DNA of 64,000 bases, taken from NCBI GenBank assembly GCA_023390555.1, contig JAEWCQ010000015.1:253330-317329 (forward strand), given 5' to 3'. This DNA comes from Bacillota bacterium. GTDB taxonomy: Bacteria; Bacillota; Clostridia; Lachnospirales; Lachnospiraceae. Every line of letters starts with the position of its first letter. The first letter of the stretch is position 1. Of the stretch, positions 58,901-64,000 are shown piece after piece. A program made the position numbers and the translations under genes. The notes beneath the pieces were generated by a model. It saw nothing but the letters and a program-made list of their open reading frames with translations, had not been told where the DNA came from and searched no databases.

Positions 58901-60651
58901 TCCGCTGTTGTCATAGGTACAATCTGAATCGTATCCGCATCAATCCCCCAGTCGGTCCGCACCTTTTCGGCTGTCAGTACCTGATTGTCACCGGTTTTGT
59001 GATAGGCACTGCCCCACGCAGGTTCAATATCCAGAATCTTTACACTGTCTTTTTTTACAATCTCACGTTTGTTCTGATCATTGATGATATACTGGATTGC
59101 CGTCATTTTGGAAATATCCGTATTCAGCAGATTCGTTCCGTTTCTTACGGCATTCTCACTGGTGATGGCCGCACTGATTTCCGAAAAACCTTCCGACACC
59201 GTATTCTCACCGTAAAGCGTATCCAGATTTACATCAAAATCCGAGAAACACGGCTGTCTCCCAGCTGTCCCATCCTCCGTATCCATAAAATACACACTGC
59301 CGGACACGTAATTAGTATGAATGCCGTCAAACGACGTTCCACCCAGACCCGAAATGATCGTATTCCAATCCGGCTCGGTATCTGATGGTTGTGTCTTTGT
59401 CAGAAGCAGCAGCGCCAGTTTATCGATATCTGATCTGACCGTCCCATTTTCCAGATCAGAAAGCAGAGAAGAATCCACAAGGCAGGGCAGTGAATTGTTC
59501 CAGACCATGGCATACAATTCCTGTATCTTACTCCAGTTACTCCCATTGATCTGGTATCCTTTTCCGGATGCAGTCGTATCCCCGCAGATATAGACAAAAT
59601 CTGCCTCCTGCAGGTCCGTATCTTTCAGTTCAGATTCGGTCACTGTCGTTACAACAATGTCCATATCCTTTGCCTTATCGAGAATATCGGCTGCAAATAT
59701 CCGGTTTTTGAACCACTCGTTGTTCGTGTAGCCGCCTTGATAATAGACCTGCCCGATCTGCATCGGATACGAAGCATTCACGGAGGTCTCCGTACTGTCT
59801 GCCGTATCTGTCGCCGTATTTCCCTCCACAAAATCGTAGTAGCCGTTCTGACCTACATATTTATATGGATACTGAGCATCGATATCAGCTGCATATTTTG
59901 CGGATATCACATCGCTTCCATAGTACGAAAAGGAAGAGATATATGCATACTTCATATTATTTTTTGGATTTGTTACGAGCTGATAATACCCGCCAGCCTT
60001 ATATTCATAAGGCTGAGTATATAACGAATCACCATAGTGCTCGTCTCCCTCGGAGGGTGGGGCTGTATTTTCGAACTCTACATAGTAACCACCCGCCTCA
60101 TTAGAGTGAAAACTGATTATATTTTCATCATAAGTACCTTCGCCGTCGGCATTTTTGACAAATTGACCGGTCAGCGTCGTGTATTCGTAATTGTCTGAAG
60201 AAAACTTCAGAAGATTCAGGTTCTGTTTCTGTGTTGCATCCGGAAAATAAAACTCTTCGTAAGTATCGGAAGCAGACAGAGGTGCCGTATCCTGCGAACC
60301 ATAAAATCCTGCCAGCAGATTCTGCAGTCTCTCCAGATAGGCAGCCCTGTTTGCTTTGGTATTACTCACACCGTTTTCTGTCAGATATGTATCCATTCTG
60401 TCCTGCAATGGCACCGGTTCACAGTCCTTCACGAGATAGCCGATTTCGCCGACTGATCCATCCGGTATCACCTCCAAGATGTGGTATTCTTCTTTTGCAT
60501 TCAATTTTTCGGTCACTTTGGCCTCAATGCCGGTCAGCACCCCATAGGCCTGTGCTGTAAGCTGACCGAATCCGAGCAGGCCAGCAAGTACCGCACCTGC
60601 AGCGCAGGCCGCCAGGATACATTTTTTCTTCGTCAGTTTTAAATGCTTCAT
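55948..60651 (-). CDS. Giant exported protein with DUF5057 domain
   Basis: A 1567-residue surface or secreted protein. The N-terminus is a signal peptide (MKHLKLTKKKCILAACAAGA, then AVLAGLLGFGQLTAQAYG). The body has repeated alpha/beta segments that look like several similar domains, for example EEYHILEVIPDG near 53, VKILDIEPAWGSAYH near 530, and VTVLQVLSDSGN near 1040; the last falls in the DUF5057 region. Other parts contain DMLVIGFGDCYSKLDSDAAM and FLFTHDT-like stretches similar to glutamine-amidotransferase-like folds, but no catalytic set was confirmed. No LPxTG or SLH anchor is visible. GGTGG lies before the ATG. It is in one operon with the prepilin-like genes. Confidence 0.78.
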   Translation of the reverse strand: MKHLKLTKKKCILAACAAGAVLAGLLGFGQLTAQAYGVLTGIEAKVTEKLNAKEEYHILEVIPDGSVGEIGYLVKDCEPVPLQDRMDTYLTENGVSNTKANRAAYLERLQNLLAGFYGSQDTAPLSASDTYEEFYFPDATQKQNLNLLKFSSDNYEYTTLTGQFVKNADGEGTYDENIISFHSNEAGGYYVEFENTAPPSEGDEHYGDSLYTQPYEYKAGGYYQLVTNPKNNMKYAYISSFSYYGSDVISAKYAADIDAQYPYKYVGQNGYYDFVEGNTATDTADSTETSVNASYPMQIGQVYYQGGYTNNEWFKNRIFAADILDKAKDMDIVVTTVTESELKDTDLQEADFVYICGDTTASGKGYQINGSNWSKIQELYAMVWNNSLPCLVDSSLLSDLENGTVRSDIDKLALLLLTKTQPSDTEPDWNTIISGLGGTSFDGIHTNYVSGSVYFMDTEDGTAGRQPCFSDFDVNLDTLYGENTVSEGFSEISAAITSENAVRNGTNLLNTDISKMTAIQYIINDQNKREIVKKDSVKILDIEPAWGSAYHKTGDNQVLTAEKVRTDWGIDADTIQIVPMTTAEFIGKIDDLNTDYDLIYFGLGYADDFMNRDSSGNVIYNDTNMGNLVYAHTGDLVYADKSLAGILDTDYIGNSRSNYLYDNNAALDAANDAYGNRVNAVTNSDGILHLTQTVLNIADFPLSYTSSVKNSTTYYKANQWTSVRVGNVGVYRYGGNDITKSKLADLREYVSAKYPVIVADDFLSGDKVNNALIDNSSYLYEFVNEAKTEDNFYTYSEVAHSASFSNYLNLAKLTVQFYQPEKLTESDEAISKSDDADIAQGNLLTAAANFGNTVVEVDKTSAEATDSYTLRMRFAVGSSVDVSSATRYVFRYYMDLNADGKYTVADSYSEKMSDILIYDENGKEITKSSDGEYELTSGQKYTMEKLIPATYRGVLPWKIEVCQLANEAVRTSSISYTIIEPETGETAQPVTVLQVLSDSGNTFNMKTNTAFQKLLSQIKTSVGLDFHVVTVTASQFDSYFSNGHTISDASAKGYLDQFYSNGSCNGYDMLVIGFGDCYSKLDSDAAMEAVRLFADSGKSVLFTHDTTSFTNVSSYSAWTSLAKSEAGSDGKITMAQDTWWGYKFNTMLRNLVGMDRYGVTDSDLLRQGQILNLTAQKDSTGNLTDTTAVLNEGGFSTRNSDGQGVGTTPVSLGTQKDIAYVAGSARTQSYGETQGYTYGMLDENRADYSSSSRVTNQQFFQYSINRTSTAASQVNDGQITHYPYEIGTELEIAPTHYQYYQLDMDMDSDQDGNSDIVVWYCLDSSSDKISNYTVSPNDVRNNYYIYSIGNIMYTGVGNLPVAGETGATSTDQTELKLFANTLVAAYKATPQKPNVTIIENSDRTSAAKSYAYINIEQSVNSVTQQDGQALDSDLSFYYKVTDSNLATSKKDIRAKYFLVTSDGTEAAQLHVTADTSQAYISTTDESGQNVVNESEGEVSGLVSGHVYQAVLHNIATDTGTLKTLLESGKFQIRVELESAFHYYGTKSSAKTSVDTLTVLKTSLIDLQ

Positions 60652-60685
60652 TCGTTCACCACCAAACTGTTCAGACTGCTTTCTT

Positions 60686-62485
60686 CTAATTTCCCTCTGC
60701 CAATGTCTTAAGCATCGCCTCTACTTCACTGTTTCTGCTGAAGGAGATTTTGCCGTTGTTGCTGATTCCGCCCTTGAGCTGCTTTGAAATCACCACACCA
60801 TTCATCGTGCAATTTTCATTTCCAATTGTTACGACTCCATTCGGTGCATAAATAATGCCGGTAAAGTTAATCTGTGCTGCAGAAATGGTGATATTACCGT
60901 TTTTGGAATAGACAATGCTCGCGGTCCCTCCGTTTTCAAAAATAGAGCCTCCAATCTCAAGATTTCCCTCTGAGATAATTATTTTATTTAAAATCTTTCC
61001 GTTTGATCCAATATAGTTATTGCCGTTTGGAGCCGCAAAGTAAAGACTGCATGTTGAAGAACAGCCTGGGTACCAGTCGTTTTCCCACAGAGAAGTACTT
61101 TGAAGATATGTTTTTTTGTCACTGCTGCTCAGTGCATCAAACATCTTCTGGATTCCGGCTTTCAGATCCAGCAGTGTGTCGGTAACGACAACATCTCCCT
61201 TATAATCCACTTTTTCCGGCAGGCCGCTGAAGGATGGTGCTGTATTTCCCTGCACTACAAATGCATAGAGGGCCGGCACATGTATCGTAACGCCTTTGCT
61301 GTAAGTAACGCCGTTTTTCACCGTTGCGGCAGTCAGAACCACATCCTTACCGGATATTCCGGTCGCGACCTGATAAGTGATACTGTGTCCGTTGGTTCCC
61401 AGGTTGGAAAAAGTTCCGACCGTTGTATTGTTCGCTGTCCAGTTTACACTCGCATCCGCATATTCGTATCCATCGCTGTCTACCAGCTTTGCCGTAAGAT
61501 CAACGGTCTTGCCTGCCTTTACCGTCGTCGTGGTATCCGGTGTAATCACCAACGTGTACGTCAGTGCTGCTTTCACCGTTACCTTCGCCTTTCCGCTTTT
61601 TGAAGTGTCTGCTTTTGCTGTTGCAATGACCTGCAACGCAGATGCACTTTCGTTTGCAGCCAGGAAAAGCGTTCCGTTTGTATCAATTGTGGTGGCACTG
61701 GAAGTATTTCCGGTAATGCTCCAGGTCACATCCTGGGAAGGATAATTATCTCCCCGAACCGAAGCACTAAATCGCTGACTTTCTCCCTTATGCAGCGTCA
61801 CATCCGATGGCGTCACTTTGACAGAAAGAACCGTTGGCGTCACCGAAGCTGCCGCGCCAGTGACCGTCTCGTTCACTTTCACTTTATTCCGAAGTGTCAC
61901 AACAGCATTCGCCTGATAGGTCTTTTCCCGATTCGCCAGCGTAAGTGAAAAGATTACCTTCGACGAACTTTCCAGCTCTGTCAGATCTACGGAAAACGTT
62001 TCTACCTGATCCGCAAGCAACTGTGTATCATCTATGGTACTTAACACATTTCCGTTACTGTCTACTTTGGATTTTGAGTAGGTAAGTTCCTTCGTACGTT
62101 CCGACCATATCACTGTTTCTACGGTCGTTTCGTCTGTATCAGAGGTTCTGTAGATTTCAAGACGCTTTGATTGAAAGTCTGTCTCTGCGCCCGTATACCT
62201 TGCGTCACTGAGCACAGCCGTTCCATTTCCGGTCTCCTGTGGATTTACATAATAGCAGACCGCTCCGTTGGTATCGATCAGATAACTGCTAAGCTGGCTA
62301 AACAGCATCTGGCTGTTCTCCTGCAGGCTCGCCTCTTCACTGCTGTTACCGAAATGCTTTGTACTAAACAGCAGAAATCCAACCACGAGCGAACCGACGA
62401 TCGATACTATTGCCATTCCGACCACGAGCTCTACCAGCGTAAATCCCCTATTCCTTTTTTTGGCATTCCTCTCACCTTTACACAT
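60686..62485 (-). CDS. Prepilin-like protein with Ig-like (Big) domains
   Basis: A 599-residue protein. The leader ends RNRG, and the cut site would be before FTLVELVVGMAIVSIVGSLV (residues 15-34, Glu at +5), a type IV prepilin signature. A short pilin-like segment (~45-205) is followed by two Ig-like domains at about 219-306 (with VLSVKVTPSDVTLHKGESQR) and 308-404. The C-terminal region (~405-599) has repeats of short beta strands including FTGIIYAPNGVVTIG, also seen in PilX-like surface proteins. The start at 62485 follows GGGGTGGGG. Its large size is unusual for a pilin; it may be a tip or adhesive minor pilin. Confidence 0.85.
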   Translation of the reverse strand: MCKGERNAKKRNRGFTLVELVVGMAIVSIVGSLVVGFLLFSTKHFGNSSEEASLQENSQMLFSQLSSYLIDTNGAVCYYVNPQETGNGTAVLSDARYTGAETDFQSKRLEIYRTSDTDETTVETVIWSERTKELTYSKSKVDSNGNVLSTIDDTQLLADQVETFSVDLTELESSSKVIFSLTLANREKTYQANAVVTLRNKVKVNETVTGAAASVTPTVLSVKVTPSDVTLHKGESQRFSASVRGDNYPSQDVTWSITGNTSSATTIDTNGTLFLAANESASALQVIATAKADTSKSGKAKVTVKAALTYTLVITPDTTTTVKAGKTVDLTAKLVDSDGYEYADASVNWTANNTTVGTFSNLGTNGHSITYQVATGISGKDVVLTAATVKNGVTYSKGVTIHVPALYAFVVQGNTAPSFSGLPEKVDYKGDVVVTDTLLDLKAGIQKMFDALSSSDKKTYLQSTSLWENDWYPGCSSTCSLYFAAPNGNNYIGSNGKILNKIIISEGNLEIGGSIFENGGTASIVYSKNGNITISAAQINFTGIIYAPNGVVTIGNENCTMNGVVISKQLKGGISNNGKISFSRNSEVEAMLKTLAEGN

Positions 62486-62501
62486 ATCAACCCCACCCCT
62501 G

Positions 62502-63077
62502 CTAATTCTCTGTGATTTTCCCTGTTGCATATGCAACGGAATAATGCACGGTTCTTTTGCTGTTTGTTATCTCAATTCCTGTGTAATCAGAATCATTTCC
62601 ACTTATTTTTACGGATTTTATCGCACCGGAACTTCGGTTGAAAGCGACTGCCGCCACGTTTTTCAAATCACTGATACCGGTATTATCCGTCAGCGTCAAA
62701 GTCGTTGCTCCCGTAGTGTTTTTGAATTCAAATGTGATTTCTATCGGTGCGCTCCCAAGCTCCACCGTTTCAATCACAGAACCGTCTGACAGGTCAAACA
62801 CGCTGGAAGGCTCCTTATTCTTTACAATATCCGAGACGATTGCGGCATAATAGGTACCATTCAGCTGATAAAATTCAACACCCGCCACATTTCCTCTGCT
62901 TAAAGCCTGCACTTTCGCCCGGTTTAACGTGCTTTCCAGAAGTTTCGTACATTTCGTCACTTTCCATCCATCCCAGACACCGCTTACGCGTATCAGTCCG
63001 GTTCCAAGAACAGCCAGAACGGCAACTACGATTATCAGTTCTACAAGAGAAAATCCGTAATCATCCTTTTTTTTCAT
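62502..63077 (-). CDS. Prepilin-like protein (pseudopilin)
   Basis: A 191-residue protein with the leader MKKKDDYG and the predicted cleavage before FSLVELIIVVAVLAVLGTGL (Glu at +5), the type IV pilin N-methylation motif. The globular part begins with the alpha helix CTKLLESTLNRAKVQAL and continues beta-rich to the end. It is smaller than the preceding protein and resembles a GspH/FimT-like minor pseudopilin in order and pattern. No cysteine pair for a D-loop is present. It is 16 bp upstream of the larger prepilin gene. Confidence 0.85.
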   Translation of the reverse strand: MKKKDDYGFSLVELIIVVAVLAVLGTGLIRVSGVWDGWKVTKCTKLLESTLNRAKVQALSRGNVAGVEFYQLNGTYYAAIVSDIVKNKEPSSVFDLSDGSVIETVELGSAPIEITFEFKNTTGATTLTLTDNTGISDLKNVAAVAFNRSSGAIKSVKISGNDSDYTGIEITNSKRTVHYSVAYATGKITEN

Positions 63078-63086
63078 AGTATCAAC

Positions 63087-64000
63087 CTACTCTTTTGACC
63101 AGTTTGCATAGGTAACCAGCTCTGCGTGATCAATCTGACTGTCCGTATCCGCCGTTCCTGTGATGTTCCCGGTATAGATGTCTGCCCCCGCCATATAATC
63201 AAACAGTTTATATTCCGTTCCATCCAATGCCGTGTATGTACCGTAGCTGATGATCTTAGCAAGTTTGACCGCATCCGCGCTTACGGACAAACTTCCTCCC
63301 GCAGAAGGCACCATGGAAATCTTCCCTCCGGCTACGATCAATCCCTGAAAATCCGTCGTGACTTTCACATCCCCCGTTGCCAGAATCAGACAGACCTGAC
63401 GGTCCGTTGCCGGATGTACAAAGGTAGGATCCACGACCAGCTCCGAACTGTTATGAACCGCAACCGCCTGATAAGTAACTGCGGAAGAGCCGCTCCCCTC
63501 CGTATAGGAAAAGATCACTTTGGCATCCGTTCCCTGAATCAGTTTCGGGTTATCGGTCAGCCCTTTTCCGCTGTTAGTCAGAACCAGAAGATTTCCGAAT
63601 ACATGATCGGTCTTTTCACCGGCATCCATCTCGGCTTTCAAATCCGCATAATTCGATGTAAGGCCAATTCCGTATGCTGCAAACATATCCTGCCATCCGA
63701 TTTCTTTCTTATAGTAGTAGGAATCCGAATTTCCCGAAATGTCTGTTTTATCAGCGGCTATCGTGTCATCCATACTGTAAATACCGTTCTCATCCCAGAT
63801 CAGTATATTTCCATTCAAATCCTTTTCAAACTTTGTGCTCTTGCGTATGGTCAATTTGCTGTCATCAATATAAAAGGACAGATATCGGTTTCTTTTTTCA
63901 ATATGTGCCTGGCCCTCTGTCGTGGAGCTGTCATAATATTGGTCAAAATAGGTATTGGCAGCTTTCGCATTTGCAAAATGCATAAAATAATAGGTCAATC
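63087..64000 (-). CDS. Extracellular protein of the pilin cluster, cut by window edge
   Basis: The C-terminal 303 residues of a longer protein; the frame continues to the right edge (a TTG near 63998 is not accepted as a start). The visible part is polar and beta-rich with no membrane segment. It contains TTDFQGLIVAGGKISMVP and SADAVKLAKIISYG, which resemble PilX-like or passenger segments of pilus-associated proteins and the end of the adjacent Ig-domain prepilin. It may have a prepilin leader beyond the window. It is 9 bp from the next gene, in the same operon. The function is unassigned. Confidence 0.7.
   Translation of the reverse strand, partial: LTYYFMHFANAKAANTYFDQYYDSSTTEGQAHIEKRNRYLSFYIDDSKLTIRKSTKFEKDLNGNILIWDENGIYSMDDTIAADKTDISGNSDSYYYKKEIGWQDMFAAYGIGLTSNYADLKAEMDAGEKTDHVFGNLLVLTNSGKGLTDNPKLIQGTDAKVIFSYTEGSGSSAVTYQAVAVHNSSELVVDPTFVHPATDRQVCLILATGDVKVTTDFQGLIVAGGKISMVPSAGGSLSVSADAVKLAKIISYGTYTALDGTEYKLFDYMAGADIYTGNITGTADTDSQIDHAELVTYANWSKE

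Noticed and set aside
58585..59385. 266-residue plus-strand open frame rich in Ile and Arg
   Set aside because: It is antisense to the DUF5057 gene, with shadow-type composition and no start signal.

Overview
The window reads as a chromosomal segment of a Gram-positive, low-to-moderate GC Firmicute, most likely a Lachnospiraceae-type Clostridium relative. The reasons are strong AGGAGG ribosome binding sites, a PASTA-domain Ser/Thr kinase with its PP2C phosphatase, meso-DAP-type MurE, a YlmC/YmxH sporulation protein, a PyrB/PyrI aspartate transcarbamoylase, stand-alone AICAR transformylase plus PurO-like IMP cyclohydrolase, and DUF5057, DUF5685 and DUF6765 proteins. I see no rRNA, tRNA, CRISPR array, insertion sequence or prophage. 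Almost all genes lie on the minus strand; the exceptions are tmcAL at the left edge, a CmpB-like gene, pyrBI, and a DUF6765 gene. Taxonomy is inferred from gene content, not from a search.

Layout. 1-5.6 kb: the 3' end of tmcAL, a two-gene operon for the last two steps of IMP synthesis, and a MATE transporter with a CgeB-type glycosyltransferase. 5.7-14.3 kb: an operon polA, coaE, an FtsA-like ATPase with an unusual tail, a WalJ-type hydrolase, an ACT protein and a PFL/DUF711 protein, preceded by a thioesterase and a 36-residue ORF. 14.3-24.9 kb: YfhO and LTA-synthase-like membrane enzymes, cysK, efp, rpiB, a YqeG phosphatase, a DMT transporter, a small protein behind a sigma-28-like promoter, nrdR, ylmC and ychF. 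24.9-25.7 kb: an AT-rich interval with one small membrane protein gene. 25.7-39.4 kb: a long operon starting at a good promoter before murE: murE, priA, def, fmt, a zinc peptidase, rsmB, rlmN, stp, prkC, rsgA, rpe, a thiamine pyrophosphokinase and a small exported protein. 39.5-41.5 kb: a CmpB-like gene and pyrBI on the plus strand.

41.5-50.4 kb is the most unusual part. An apparently co-transcribed minus-strand cluster runs from a LytTR regulator through a GH24 lysozyme without signal peptide, two paralogous DUF2589 proteins, two small unknown proteins, a STAS anti-anti-sigma-like protein, a DUF3574-like anchored protein, a DMT transporter and a stand-alone integral membrane protein, to a membrane protein that fuses a related membrane module to a PP2C phosphatase and an RsbW-like ATPase. 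It looks like an unknown protein assembly controlled by partner switching. A divergent DUF6765 gene (zinc-phospholipase-like motif) has its own promoter next to it.

52.0-64.0 kb: a J-domain/DUF5685/zinc-ribbon operon, then a surface cluster with a Wzy/WaaL-type ligase, a 1567-residue DUF5057 protein, two prepilin-like proteins (one with Ig-like repeats) and a further protein cut by the right edge. These look like part of a type IV pilus-like surface system whose motor genes would lie beyond the window.

Promoters and terminators were found by eye. Start codons were chosen from visible ribosome binding sites, and several differ from the longest possible frame.
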